Shown: one piece after another, positions 43,525-52,682 of the stretch | Numbering within the stretch: position 1 is the stretch's first letter | How the letters are laid out: each line of letters opens with the position of its first letter | Assembly (NCBI GenBank): GCA_963817885.1 | Contig: CAWFQE010000002.1 | Coordinates: 248,001-312,000 of the forward strand | Direction of reading: 5' to 3' | From: CAVOHU01 sp963817885 | Lineage (GTDB): Bacteria; Acidobacteriota; Vicinamibacteria; Vicinamibacterales; JAKQTR01 | DNA: 64,000 bases | The notes under the pieces: model-generated | Seen by the model: the letters and a program-made list of their open reading frames with translations, nothing else | The model's database searches: none | What the model was told of the DNA's origin: nothing | Program-made: the position numbers and the translations under genes

Positions 43525-45615
43525 ATGATCCAGCTCACGTCCCTCACGAAGACTTTCGGCGACCGCACGCTGTTCGAAAACATCACGTGGCAGGTCTCGG
43601 ACCGCGAATGCGTCGGACTGTGCGGCCCCAACGGCGCCGGCAAGACGACCCTGCTCCGGATCCTGGCGGGTATCGACGAGGCCGACGCCGGCCACATCGT
43701 CAAGCCGTCGGGCACCAGGGTCGGCTATCTGCCGCAGGACGGCCTGAACCACTCCGGCAAGTCGTTGTACGAAGAGGCCAGCCTCGCGTTCCAGTGGCTG
43801 CTCGATTTGAAGGCCGAGATGCACGCGATCGAGGACCGGCTCGGCGACGCGTCGGTGCCCGAGACGGCCCACGAGGAGATGCTGCACCGCTACAGCGACA
43901 TCCAGGATCGGTTCCGCCTGAACGACGGCTACTCGATCGACCTGCGGATCGATACGGTGCTGCGCGGGTTGGGATTCAAGCCGGCCGACTATGAGCGACA
44001 GACCGAGACGTTCTCGGGCGGCTGGCAGATGCGAATCGCGCTGGCGAAGCTGCTGCTGTCGCGGCCCGATCTGCTGCTGCTCGACGAGCCGACGAACCAC
44101 CTGGACCTGGACGCGCGAAACTGGCTCGAAGAGTACCTGCACGAGTACCCGCACGCCGTGATCCTGGTCTCGCACGATCGGTTCTTCCTCGACGCGGTCG
44201 TCGACCGGATTACCGAGATCTACCTGCGGACACTCACCGACTACGCGTGCAACTACAGCAAGTACCTGATCGAGCGGGACGAGAAAGTCGCTCGCGTGCG
44301 TGACGCCAAGCGCCAGCAGGACGAAGAGGTTGGCCGGATCAGGATGTTCATCGATCGGTTCCGTTACCAGGCGACCAAGGCGTCGCAGGTGCAGAGCCGG
44401 ATCAAGATGCTCGAGAAAGTGGTGCCCATCGAGGTTCCGCCGGAGCGCAAGCGGGTCCACTTCACGTTTCCGACCTCGCAGAAGAGCGGCCGGGTCGTGC
44501 TCGAGCTCAAGCAGGTGCGCAAGGCGTACGGCGAGGTCCGGGTGTTCGACGGCATCGACCTGCACATCGAGCGGGGGGACCGGATCGCGCTGGTCGGGCC
44601 GAACGGCGCCGGCAAGTCCACGCTGATGCGGCTGCTCTCGGGTGTCGAGCCGCCCGACTCGGGCGTGCGCACGCTCGGCCACCAGGTGGTGATGCAGTAC
44701 TTCGCGCAGGACGAGGCGTCGAAGCTCGACCCTGCGCTGACCGTGTACGAGACGCTGTCGTCGGGCTCGCCGATGCACATGGTGCCGGCCATCCGGAACA
44801 TCCTCGGCGGGTTCCTGTTCTCCGGCGACGATGTGTACAAGAAAGCGGCGGTGCTGTCAGGCGGCGAGCGCACGAGGCTGGCTGTCGCCCGCATGCTCCT
44901 CCGGCCGTCCAACACGCTGCTGCTGGACGAGCCGACCAACCACCTCGATCTCGACTCGAAGGACGTGCTGCTCGACGCGCTGATGGACTACGGGGGCACG
45001 CTGATCGTGGTCTCGCACGATCGGTACTTCATCGACCGGCTCGCCACCAAGATCGTCGAGGTGGGCGGCGGCCAGGCCCTGCTCTACCCCGGGACCTACG
45101 AGGAGTTTCACTACAAGAAGGAGCACGCCGAGGTGCCCGCCCCGCCGGCAGTCCCGGCGCGCGGCGCGAAGCCTGCCCCGACTGACCGTCCTGCTGCAGC
45201 GGTTTCGGGGCGCACCGCCCCGCCAGTCAAGGGCGGCGGGCGGCCGGCCCAGGCCGCACCGCCTTCCGGCGCGAACGCCGCAGCGGATCGGGCCGCAGCC
45301 GGGCGGGTGGCCGAGCGCGAAGCCCGGAAGCGCGCCGACATCGAGCAGCGCAGACTGCAGCGCGCCCGCAAGGGGCTGATCGAGCGGATCGCCGCCCTCG
45401 AGGCCCGGATTGCGGAACGCGAGGCCGCCGTCAAGGAGATCGAGGCGGCCATGTCCTCGCCCGGCTTCTACGAGAACCGCGAGGCGAGCAAGCCGGTCAT
45501 CGATCGTCACCAGGCGCTCATGTGGGAGGTCGGTGAATTGATGAACCAGTGGGAGGCACTGCAGTCCCACGCGGCTGACGCGCCGCGAGGAGAGCGTGCG
45601 GCGAGCGAGAAATGA
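43525..45615 (+). CDS. ABC-F family ATPase
   Basis: The 696-residue cytosolic protein has two ABC domains in one chain and no membrane part. Domain 1: Walker A GPNGAGKTT (about 33-41), signature FSGGWQMR, Walker B LLLLDEPTNHLDLD. Between them an arm-like linker (RVRDAKRQQDEEVGRIRMFI). Domain 2: Walker A GPNGAGKST, signature LSGGERTRLA, Walker B LLLDEPTNHLDLD. A coiled-coil, Lys/Arg/Glu-rich C-terminal extension follows (about 590-690). ABC-F proteins act on ribosomes; the subgroup (Uup or YheS-like) is suggested by the C-terminal coil but not decided. Overlaps the downstream fucosidase by four bases. Confidence 0.92.
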   Translation: MIQLTSLTKTFGDRTLFENITWQVSDRECVGLCGPNGAGKTTLLRILAGIDEADAGHIVKPSGTRVGYLPQDGLNHSGKSLYEEASLAFQWLLDLKAEMHAIEDRLGDASVPETAHEEMLHRYSDIQDRFRLNDGYSIDLRIDTVLRGLGFKPADYERQTETFSGGWQMRIALAKLLLSRPDLLLLDEPTNHLDLDARNWLEEYLHEYPHAVILVSHDRFFLDAVVDRITEIYLRTLTDYACNYSKYLIERDEKVARVRDAKRQQDEEVGRIRMFIDRFRYQATKASQVQSRIKMLEKVVPIEVPPERKRVHFTFPTSQKSGRVVLELKQVRKAYGEVRVFDGIDLHIERGDRIALVGPNGAGKSTLMRLLSGVEPPDSGVRTLGHQVVMQYFAQDEASKLDPALTVYETLSSGSPMHMVPAIRNILGGFLFSGDDVYKKAAVLSGGERTRLAVARMLLRPSNTLLLDEPTNHLDLDSKDVLLDALMDYGGTLIVVSHDRYFIDRLATKIVEVGGGQALLYPGTYEEFHYKKEHAEVPAPPAVPARGAKPAPTDRPAAAVSGRTAPPVKGGGRPAQAAPPSGANAAADRAAAGRVAEREARKRADIEQRRLQRARKGLIERIAALEARIAEREAAVKEIEAAMSSPGFYENREASKPVIDRHQALMWEVGELMNQWEALQSHAADAPRGERAASEK

Positions 45616-47048
45616 CACGCGCGACGCCGAACGTGACGCGTCTCGGTCGAACCGGCCTGGTGTTCGCGCTCGCGTGTTTCGCGCTCTGGGCATCCCGCCA
45701 GGCCGCCACGCAGTGTCCAGATCCCGGGTCCCCGCCGGCACAACAGGCCGCCACGCAGTCTCCAGATCCCGAGTCCCCGCCAGCACAACAGGCTGCCACG
45801 CAGTCCCCAACTCTCGCGCTCCCGACAGCGCAACAGGCTGCCTGGCACGACCTCGAGCTTGGCATGTTCATCCACCTCGCGCCTCAGACGTGGCAGGACT
45901 CGGAAAACGACAGCCTGAACACGCCCCTCGAGGCGATGAACCCGGACAAGCTCGACACGGACGAGTGGGTCCGGGTCGCCGAGTCGATGGGCGCGAAGTA
46001 CATCGTGTTCGTGGCCAAGCACGAAGGCGGGTTCTGCTGGTGGCAAACCGGCACGACAGACTTCGGCGTGCGCAACATCCCCTGGCGCGAGGGCCGCGGG
46101 GACGTGCTTGCGGACCTCTCTGCCTCCTGCCGCAGGCGCGGGATGAAGCTCGGCGTGTACCTGTCGCCGCAGGACCGCAGGCACGCGGTCGCGGTCGGCG
46201 GCCGCGCCAAGGAGCCCGCCCGGCAGGGCGACTACGAAAAGCTCTACCGGCAGCAGCTCACCGAGGTGCTATCGCGATACGGCGAGATGGCCGAGGTCTG
46301 GTTCGACGGCAACCTCGTGTTCGACGTCGGAGACATCCTGAAGGCCCATGCCCCTTCGGCGGTCGTCTTCCAGGGCCCCCAGGCATCGATTCGCTGGGTC
46401 GGCAACGAAGACGGCATCGCGCCCTATCCGGCCTGGAACGCCGTGCGCTATCCGAAGCCCGCACCGACGTGGGGCGACTACACGGCTGCCGACAGCGACG
46501 CCGACGGCAACCGGTGGCTGCCGATCGAGTGCGATGCCAGGATTCGGTCAACCTGGTTCTGGCGGACCGACAACCTGCACACGCTGAAGAGCGTCGACCA
46601 GCTGATGGACATGTACTATCGGAGCGTCGGGCACGGCGCGGTGCTGTTGCTCAATCTCGCACCGGACCGTACCGGCGCGATCCCGGAACCCGACGCCGGG
46701 CGCGCCGCCGAGTTCGGAGCGGAGATTCGCCGCCGCCTCGGCTCCCCGCTCGGGAACACACGCGGAACAGGCCGCGATCTGGTCCTGACGCTGGCCGAGC
46801 CTGCGGTGGTCGATCACATCGTGCTGATGGAGGACATCACCCAGGGCGAGCGCGTGCGCAGCTACGTGGTCGACGCAGGCATCGGCGGGGAGTGGGAACA
46901 GGTGGCGGCAGGCTCGAGCATCGGCCACAAGAAGATAGACCGCATCCCGCCGACTCGTCTCGACTCGGTCCGTCTTCACGTCGTCGACGCAGTCGACCAG
47001 CCTCAGATCAGGTCTCTCGCGGCCTTCGGGCCAGGCGGTCCGCAGTAG
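45612..47048 (+). CDS. GH29 alpha-L-fucosidase-like exported enzyme, with 15-residue repeats
   Basis: The 478-residue glycosidase has a signal segment (GLVFALACFALWASR), then three imperfect 15-residue repeats QAATQ(C/S)PDPxSPPAQ (about 29-75). The catalytic barrel follows: LELGMFIHLAPQTW, WVRVAESMGAKYIVFVAKHE, RRRGMKLGVYLSPQDRR, and the nucleophile in YGEMAEVWFDGNLVF, the GH29 Trp-Phe-Asp motif. A carbohydrate-binding-like domain ends the protein (VVDHIVLMEDITQGERVRSY). It releases L-fucose or acts on related sugars outside the cytoplasm. Start overlaps the ABC-F stop by four bases. A second GH29 gene is at 48344. Confidence 0.85.
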   Translation: MTRATPNVTRLGRTGLVFALACFALWASRQAATQCPDPGSPPAQQAATQSPDPESPPAQQAATQSPTLALPTAQQAAWHDLELGMFIHLAPQTWQDSENDSLNTPLEAMNPDKLDTDEWVRVAESMGAKYIVFVAKHEGGFCWWQTGTTDFGVRNIPWREGRGDVLADLSASCRRRGMKLGVYLSPQDRRHAVAVGGRAKEPARQGDYEKLYRQQLTEVLSRYGEMAEVWFDGNLVFDVGDILKAHAPSAVVFQGPQASIRWVGNEDGIAPYPAWNAVRYPKPAPTWGDYTAADSDADGNRWLPIECDARIRSTWFWRTDNLHTLKSVDQLMDMYYRSVGHGAVLLLNLAPDRTGAIPEPDAGRAAEFGAEIRRRLGSPLGNTRGTGRDLVLTLAEPAVVDHIVLMEDITQGERVRSYVVDAGIGGEWEQVAAGSSIGHKKIDRIPPTRLDSVRLHVVDAVDQPQIRSLAAFGPGGPQ

Positions 47049-47068
47049 CCTCCAGCGGTCGGGCTCGT

Positions 47069-47210
47069 GTCATTTCAGATGTAGCCCGGGGTCTTTATAG
47101 ACCTCGGGGCATTTCAGATGTAGCCCGGGGTCTTCAGGTGTCATTTCAGATGTAGCCCGGGGTCTTCAGGTGTCATTTCAGATGTAGCCCGGGGTCTTTA
47201 GACCCCGGGT
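47069..47210 (-). repeat. palindromic repeat array, reverse-oriented relative of 29942-30180
   Basis: Four copies of CATTTCAGATGTAGCCCGGG-GTCTT (34-38 base period) lie between the convergent GH29 and DUF2891 genes; the last one completes the palindrome CCCGGGGTCTTTAGACCCCGGG (split here by its centre TTTA). On the minus strand it reads like the units at 29942: AGACCCCGGGCTACATCTGA. Confidence 0.85.
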
Positions 47211-47234
47211 CGCTCGCAGATCGCGTTCTTCGTT

Positions 47235-48347
47235 CTATCTTGTGTCTCCGCCCAGTCCCCGCGCCGTCGACAGGTACACCGCGAAGCTTCCGAGCCAGTG
47301 GCCGCCTTCGTAGCGCGCGCCCGTCACCGCCTTGAGTCCCGCTTCCCGATGCTTCGATGCGACCGCCTGCAGCGACGCTCGCCGCGGGTCGGTCGGTGGA
47401 AGGCCGGCGATGATCCCGTCGAGCATCCACGCTCGGCTCAGGTTCAGGCCATCGAGGTGCGCCAGCTTCGGATCGCCCGGATCGGTCACCACGGCGGGCT
47501 CGATCCAGCGGGACGAGCCGTCGGCCGGAATGGCGGGCAGAAACGACCCCAGCCACTCCGCGAACCGGGCCTTCGACAGGACCCGCCGCATCAGGTCGGC
47601 CTCAGCCAGGCAGGGCGAGAGGAAGTCCTGCCCGGATGGTTCGTAGGAGATCGGGCAGCCCTTGTCGCCGGCATAGAACTCCTCGATCTTCTTCCCGAGA
47701 AGATCGGCAGTGGCCTGGTCGCGGGCGGTCCGCGCCCAGTCCAGGATCAAACCGAAAGAAAACGCGGTCTGATCGTGCTCGCCGATCCGGATGGGACGCG
47801 AGAGCTTCGGCAGCCAGTCCCTCAGTCGCGCGACTGCGGCATCCTCGAGCGGCCGGAGCGCGGCGGCCCACTCGCGCGCCTGCGGATCGTTCCATTCCCG
47901 GAGCTCGGCGCCGAGCTGCAGCAGCCACGCGAGCCCGTAGGGCCGCTCGAAGCTGGACCGGCCGGTGCCGTTCATGTACGCGACCTCGCCCGCGATGTTT
48001 CCCGGGGTGAGGCTTTGAGCGACCCCAGACCGCGCGGCCGCGGCGAAGGCGGCTTGCGGAAACGTCCTGGTCAGGCGCACGAGCAGCCAGTGTCCGTGGA
48101 CCGACGAGTGCCAGTCGTAACACCCGTAGAAGGCCGGTGTCAGGACGCGCGGCGGCTTCACATCCTCGTCTCCGTTCAGCACGTGGGCGATCTTGTTCGG
48201 GTACTCCTGGTGAAGGCAGGTGAGCGCGAGGTTGGCAAACCTCGTCGCTGACGCTACGTCGAACTCCGGCCGTGCCTGCGCCGACGCCACCGAGGCGGAG
48301 GCAACGACTCCCACCAGTGCACCTGTGATGAGGCGGGCCAACTTCAT
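47235..48347 (-). CDS. DUF2891 family exported protein
   Basis: The 370-residue protein has a signal peptide (MKLARLITGALVGVVASASVASA) and the DUF2891 pattern: ATRFANLALTCLHQEYPNKI, TPAFYGCYDWHSSVHGHWLL, ERPYGLAWLLQLGAELREW and DFLSPCLAEADLMRRVLS. The fold is an all-alpha (alpha/alpha)6-like barrel, as in several carbohydrate-active enzymes, but no activity is established for the family. Conserved His/Trp in YDWHSSVHGHW may be the active site. Its ATG overlaps the stop of the GH29 gene upstream by four bases, so both probably serve glycan breakdown. Confidence 0.86.
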   Translation of the reverse strand: MKLARLITGALVGVVASASVASAQARPEFDVASATRFANLALTCLHQEYPNKIAHVLNGDEDVKPPRVLTPAFYGCYDWHSSVHGHWLLVRLTRTFPQAAFAAAARSGVAQSLTPGNIAGEVAYMNGTGRSSFERPYGLAWLLQLGAELREWNDPQAREWAAALRPLEDAAVARLRDWLPKLSRPIRIGEHDQTAFSFGLILDWARTARDQATADLLGKKIEEFYAGDKGCPISYEPSGQDFLSPCLAEADLMRRVLSKARFAEWLGSFLPAIPADGSSRWIEPAVVTDPGDPKLAHLDGLNLSRAWMLDGIIAGLPPTDPRRASLQAVASKHREAGLKAVTGARYEGGHWLGSFAVYLSTARGLGGDTR

Positions 48348-50458
48348 CGCACATCCTCCCTCATCCTGGCGGATTCGGGCCTGAACAGGACGCTGGACGG
48401 GAGCCGTTGTCTTGCGATCCCAGGCCCGCTCCAGCCCACCTCGAGCTCGAATCCGCCGGACTGCTCGAACATGGCGACGCTGATCGGGTGCAGTCCGGAC
48501 GCGAGCGCCACGACGCCCGACTCCTCGTGCGAGCTGTGCAGGCCGTCGTTGTCGACCGCCAGCCGCTCTCCGATCCACAGCCGGCTCCCGTCGTCCGACC
48601 GCAGGTAGAACCGATAGACGCCGGTCTCGGGAACGCGTATCCACCCGCGAAACCGGATGGCCCACTGCGTTTCCCGCCGCCGTGGTGCCAGGTCGATGCC
48701 GGCAACCGCGCCCGACTTGACGATCGAGGCCGGGGCGAAATCCGGAAGCACCCTGAAATCGCCTTCCGCCAGATCGTACAGCAGGCCGGGAACCATCGCG
48801 CCGGCCCTGGAGGCCGGCTGCGGCACGACCTGCGTGTAGGTGGCCTGGCTCGTGCCGCTCACGGCGCGAGCGCCCCGGAAGGCGCGAACCTTGACCGTCG
48901 TGGTGGCCGTCACTCGAAGCGGTGCAGGAACAACTGGCGACTGCGCATCCGGCTCGCGCCCGTCGGTCGTGTAGCGAAGCACGACATTGTCGCGATCCGA
49001 GGCGACGCGTACCTCGAGCTGGTCGACGAAGATGGGAGCCTCAGCGGTGATCGTCGGCGGGATGGTGACGTCGGGCCGGCCGGCGATGTCGAGCACGACG
49101 ACCGAGTCGATCGGATCGGCGGCTTTGCCCGGCAATCGAACGTGCAGCGCGTCCTCCTTGCGTACCACCTCCAGGCCCGCCTTCGAGGGATCCGCCAGCA
49201 TATGGGCGCCGATGGCGTCGTTCAGGATGCCCGGAACCTCCAGGACGCCGTCGCTCGGCCAGTCGAACACATGCAGGTACAGGCGCGTGGAGCCGCCCGG
49301 ACACGGGCGTGTGGTCGCGCGGCCCCAGGCCAGCGCAGGGAACGGGCTCGCGCTGGTACCGTGGATGGCCTCGCCGTTCACCTTCATCCAGGCACCGATC
49401 TGCTGCAGCCGCTCGACGCTTTCGGCGGGAAACTCTCCCTCGGCGGTCGGGCCGACGTTGAGAAGCAGATTGCCGCCCTTCGAAGCGATGTCAGCCAGCC
49501 CCTGCACCAGTTCCCTGGTCGACTTGAAGTCCTTGTCGGCCCGGTTGTAGCCCCAGTTTCGATTCATCGTCAGGCAGGTTTCCCAGTCGAGCCCGGGAAC
49601 GCCTGTCGCGGGAATCTGCTGTTCCGGAGTGCCGAAATCGCCGACCAGTCCCTGCTCGCGGTCGAGGCCGAAATCGCCGCCCGCCCGGCCGACGCGATTG
49701 TTGATGATGATGGACGGCTGGAGCGATCGAACGTAGGCGGCGAGATCCCGGCCGCGCTCATTGGTCCAGGTGCCCTCCCACTGACCGTCGAACCAGAGCA
49801 CGCCGACGGGCCCGTAATTGGTGAGCAATTCGCGGAGCTGTGCCTTCATGTAGCGCACGTAGCGTTCGAAGTCCGCGCCCGCCTCGGGCCGCGTGGCTGC
49901 TTCCCAGTCACGCCGCGGCAGGTAGTCGGGGTGGTGCCAGTCCATGATGGAGTAGTACCAGCAGATCCTGATGCCCTCTTTCGCGGCGGCCTCGGCGAGC
50001 GCCTTCATGACGTCACGGTGAAACGGGGTCGACATCACATCGAAGCCGGTTTCGTTCGAATCGAACATCGCGAATCCGTCGTGGTGCTTCGTCGTGACGA
50101 CGATGTACTTCATGCCCGCCTGCTTGGCGAGCTGCACCCAGGCGTCGGGATCGAACTTCGTGGGATTGAAACGCGCTCGAAGCTGATCGTACTGATCGAG
50201 CGGAATCTTCGCCGTGTGGCGGATCCACTCGCCGTGGTCGGTCCGGCCGCCCCATTCGCCGGCCGGAACCGCGTAGAGCCCCCAGTGGATGAAGAGGCCG
50301 AACCGGGCCTCGCGCCACCAGTCCAGGCGCGCGTCAGGCGCCGACGCCGGGGCCCGCTGCGCGTTCGGCAAGCCGGGCGCCATGGCCGCGCAGGCGAGCG
50401 TGAGGAGAATCCGCGCGAACACATTTCCGAGGTGGCGTTTGCGCAGGTGGTACGACAT
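48344..50458 (-). CDS. GH29 alpha-L-fucosidase with chitobiase-C-like and PA14 domains
   Basis: The 704-residue exported enzyme hydrolyses alpha-L-fucosides. After a signal peptide comes the GH29 barrel: WWREARFGLFIHWGLYAVPA, KYIVVTTKHHDGFAMFDSNE, IRICWYYSIMDWHHPDYLPR and the nucleophile Asp in YGPVGVLWFDGQWEG; WETCLTMNRNWGY and GGNLLLNVGPTAEGEFP follow. The C-terminal third adds a chitobiase/hexosaminidase C-like segment (DNVVLRYTTDGREPDAQSPV) and a PA14-like domain (FRGWIRVPETGVYRFYLRSD, DGSRLWIGERLAVDNDG) that should bind glycan. A promoter lies at 50494-50524. The downstream DUF2891 gene overlaps it by four bases. Confidence 0.95.
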   Translation of the reverse strand: MSYHLRKRHLGNVFARILLTLACAAMAPGLPNAQRAPASAPDARLDWWREARFGLFIHWGLYAVPAGEWGGRTDHGEWIRHTAKIPLDQYDQLRARFNPTKFDPDAWVQLAKQAGMKYIVVTTKHHDGFAMFDSNETGFDVMSTPFHRDVMKALAEAAAKEGIRICWYYSIMDWHHPDYLPRRDWEAATRPEAGADFERYVRYMKAQLRELLTNYGPVGVLWFDGQWEGTWTNERGRDLAAYVRSLQPSIIINNRVGRAGGDFGLDREQGLVGDFGTPEQQIPATGVPGLDWETCLTMNRNWGYNRADKDFKSTRELVQGLADIASKGGNLLLNVGPTAEGEFPAESVERLQQIGAWMKVNGEAIHGTSASPFPALAWGRATTRPCPGGSTRLYLHVFDWPSDGVLEVPGILNDAIGAHMLADPSKAGLEVVRKEDALHVRLPGKAADPIDSVVVLDIAGRPDVTIPPTITAEAPIFVDQLEVRVASDRDNVVLRYTTDGREPDAQSPVVPAPLRVTATTTVKVRAFRGARAVSGTSQATYTQVVPQPASRAGAMVPGLLYDLAEGDFRVLPDFAPASIVKSGAVAGIDLAPRRRETQWAIRFRGWIRVPETGVYRFYLRSDDGSRLWIGERLAVDNDGLHSSHEESGVVALASGLHPISVAMFEQSGGFELEVGWSGPGIARQRLPSSVLFRPESARMREDVR

Positions 50459-50493
50459 GGACTGCGGCTCCTCGACCGGGTGGCGATCGAGCG

Positions 50494-50524
50494 ATTATCA
50501 GGCCAACACGGTCCAGCTGGTCAA
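50494..50524 (-). promoter_or_regulatory. promoter of the GH29/DUF2891 operon
   Basis: Minus strand TTGACC (50519-50524), 19 bases, GATAAT (50494-50499). The start point would be near 50487, about 29 bases before the GH29 ATG. Confidence 0.5.
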
Positions 50525-50589
50525 CGGAGAACGATTCGTCGGGTTGCCTCGTGCTGAACTCCGGGCCGATTACAGGAGTGTCAAGGGTG

Positions 50590-51249
50590 CCGCAGGCCGT
50601 CATCGAGACCCCGATCCTCAACTCCCCCGGGCGCGCTCCCGCTGTTCAGCAACGAGGAAACGGGCGCCTGGACCTCGCGGCCGAAGACCATCCTGGTGGA
50701 TTCCGAGCAGCTCGAATCCGGTGACGCGATGAGTGCGGACGTCAAGCGATTCGCTGCGCCCGATTCTGCGCCCATACGACACGGTCGGATCGACACGGTG
50801 GGTCGACTTCGATACGACCAGGCCGGTGTACGCGACGCGCGGAGACCAGGGCCACGTGTCGCACGTAGTCGCCGACACGGGATCGTGGAAACAGAAGATG
50901 GCCGCCGTGCTCGAGAACATGGACAAAGTCGAGGCGTGCGTGAAGAACCAGGGCCCGGGCTTCACGATTCCCTGCACGCTCAACGGCGAAGAGCAGCACG
51001 ACTACCCCGATTTCCTGGCTCGGGTGCGGCGCTCCGGCGGCCCGGTCCTCAACCTCATCGTCGAGGTCAGCGGTGAGGCGCGGAAGGACAAGGCCGCCAA
51101 GGCCGCGACCGCGCGCGCTCTGGGTCCCTGCGGTGAACAACCACGGCGGACTCGGACCATGGGCGTTTGTCGAGGGCGCCGACCCCAGGGACGCCGAGCC
51201 CGTGATCCGGGCGACGGCTGACCTCGCACCTGGCTCCGGCATTTCTTGA
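50590..51249 (+). pseudogene. type III-like restriction endonuclease, C-terminal remnant
   Basis: In three successive frames the segment encodes pieces of the C terminus of a res-type helicase/endonuclease: NEETGAWTSRPKTILVDSEQ then LESGDAMSADVKRFAA (about 50647-50760); VYATRGDQGHVSHVVADTGS, FTIPCTLNGEEQHDYPDFLA and LNLIVEVSGEARKDKAAKAA (50820-51115); and WVPAVNNHGGLGPWAFVEGA to the stop at 51249. The PDF...VEV segment is the nuclease-like core. Frame changes near 50760 and 51118 and loss of everything upstream (helicase part) make it a pseudogene. VapBC lies directly downstream, then the methyltransferase remnant. Confidence 0.78.
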
Positions 51250-51281
51250 CATCTCCAGGCATAGAGTTGAACATATTTTGT

Positions 51282-51491
51282 ATGCGTACGACACTGGATC
51301 TGCCTGAATCGCTGGTCGAAGAGGCCCGCCAGGCGCTGGGGTTCAAGTCGAAGACCGATACCGTCGTCCTGGCGCTCCGGGAATTGGTCCGGCGCCGGCG
51401 CCTGGACGAGCTGAAGTCGCTGTTCGGCCACGTTCAGCTCGACATCGACCTGCCGAAGTCGCGCCGTCGCCCGCGGGGGTCCGGAGCGTGA
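51282..51491 (+). CDS. vapB: VapB-type antitoxin
   Basis: The 69-residue protein begins MRTTLDLPESLVEEARQALG, the ribbon-helix-helix DNA-binding pattern of VapB (DUF2191-type) antitoxins, then FKSKTDTVVLALRELVRRRR and a toxin-binding tail (LDIDLPKSRRRPR). It should neutralise the VapC RNase encoded next and repress the pair. A perfect -35 TTGACA stands at 51246-51251; the -10 is weak (AACATATT region). It overlaps vapC by four bases (GTGA). Confidence 0.88.
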   Translation: MRTTLDLPESLVEEARQALGFKSKTDTVVLALRELVRRRRLDELKSLFGHVQLDIDLPKSRRRPRGSGA

Positions 51492-51874
51492 TCGTCGTCG
51501 ATACGTCCGTGTGGGTGCAGGCACTGCGCAAAGGCTCATCACCGGCGGCCGGCGTGCTGCAGTCGCTGATCGATGCGGACGAGGCGGCGCTGGCGGTGCC
51601 CGTCCGCGTCGAGCTCCTCTCGGGCGCGTCGAAACAGGACCGGGCACGACTGCGGCGCGCGCTCTCGGCGCTTCCAGTGCTCTACCCGACCGACGACACG
51701 TGGCGGGTGATCGACGGGTGGACCGACCGGGCGAGCAGCGCGGGCGAACAATTTGGAGTCGGTGACTACCTGATTGCGGCAATCGCGCACGACGCAGGGG
51801 CCCTGGTGTGGTCGCTCGATGTCGACTTTGCGCGCATGTCCGCATTGAATTTCGTGGGCCTGTACGAACCCTGA
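51488..51874 (+). CDS. vapC: VapC-type PIN-domain ribonuclease toxin
   Basis: The 128-residue PIN protein has the four acidic active-site residues Asp5 (MIVVDTSVWV), Glu42 (VRVELLSGA), Asp93 (FGVGDYLIAAIA) and Asp111 (VWSLDVDFARM), so it looks catalytically intact. VapC toxins cut tRNA or rRNA when free of antitoxin. It starts with GTG inside the last codons of vapB. The pair sits between the two remnants of a restriction-modification system and appears undamaged, unlike them. Confidence 0.92.
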   Translation: MIVVDTSVWVQALRKGSSPAAGVLQSLIDADEAALAVPVRVELLSGASKQDRARLRRALSALPVLYPTDDTWRVIDGWTDRASSAGEQFGVGDYLIAAIAHDAGALVWSLDVDFARMSALNFVGLYEP

Positions 51875-51903
51875 TGAGCGGTCTGGTGATGTGAACGACT
51901 GAT

Positions 51904-52619
51904 ATGGCCAAGACACCAGCGAAGCGAAGAGGTCCGATCCCGGTCGATTCGTTCAAGCACAAGGACGCACGCGTCAACATCCCCACCGGGGAGCTGCGCG
52001 ACTTCGTCGCCGATGACGAGGCGCGTCCGCCGGACATGCGGTACCCGCGCGACGCGTCGCTCGACCCGTAGCTGGTGTGGAAGGGCAAGGACCAGCAGGG
52101 CGCCTCCGACCTGCAGGTGCCCGTCGTCCCCATCTACATCCAGGAGAAGATCCACCCGCAGGCGCTCGTCGAGAACATGCGCGATACGGCAAAGGCCGGC
52201 GAGCCGGAACCCGAGCAGTTGCTCTTCAGCGACTTCAACGGCTTGCCAGACTTCGACGCACGCGTGGATTTCTATCAGCATGACCAGCACTGGGCGAACC
52301 GGATGGTGCTCGGCGACTCGCTGCTCGTGATGACGAGCCTCGCCGAGAAAGAGGGCCTGAAGGGCAAGGTGCAGTGCATCGACTTCGGCCCGCACGTGAC
52401 CGAGGAGGCGAAGCGGTATGGCTCGTTGACCGTGCTCGTCACCCGCATGAACCCGGACCTGGCCATGGGCTCGGACCTTCTGAAGAGATCGACGAGGCCG
52501 CCCGGTCGAGCCTCTACTCCACCATCAGCCGTCCATTCGCGCCCCCATCGAGCGGCCGGATCGCCATCAAGGTCATCAACCACTGCGGCGACGAAGTCCT
52601 GAAGGTGTTCGAGCTGTAA
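51904..52619 (+). pseudogene. type III-like DNA methyltransferase (mod) remnant
   Basis: The 5' part reads PIPVDSFKHKDARVNIPTGE, LVWKGKDQQGASDLQVPVVP, IYIQEKIHPQALVENMRDTA and WANRMVLGDSLLVMTSLAEK, the N terminus of site-specific adenine methyltransferases of the type III-like group. A TAG at 52069-52071 interrupts the frame before LVWKG (CAG expected). After GLKGKVQ the catalytic region (DPPY motif and most of the enzyme) is missing and the reading goes straight to a distal piece (HVTEEAKRYGSLTVLVTRMN), then a frame change near 52480 to the tail EEIDEAARSSLYSTISRPFA ... INHCGDEVLKVFEL, ending at 52619. Nonsense, deletion and frameshift together: a dead gene. Confidence 0.8.
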
Positions 52620-52682
52620 CGGCGCCGCCTGCGGGTTCCAAATCCGACCGCGTTGGCGTAGGATCGGAACATCCAGGATCAC

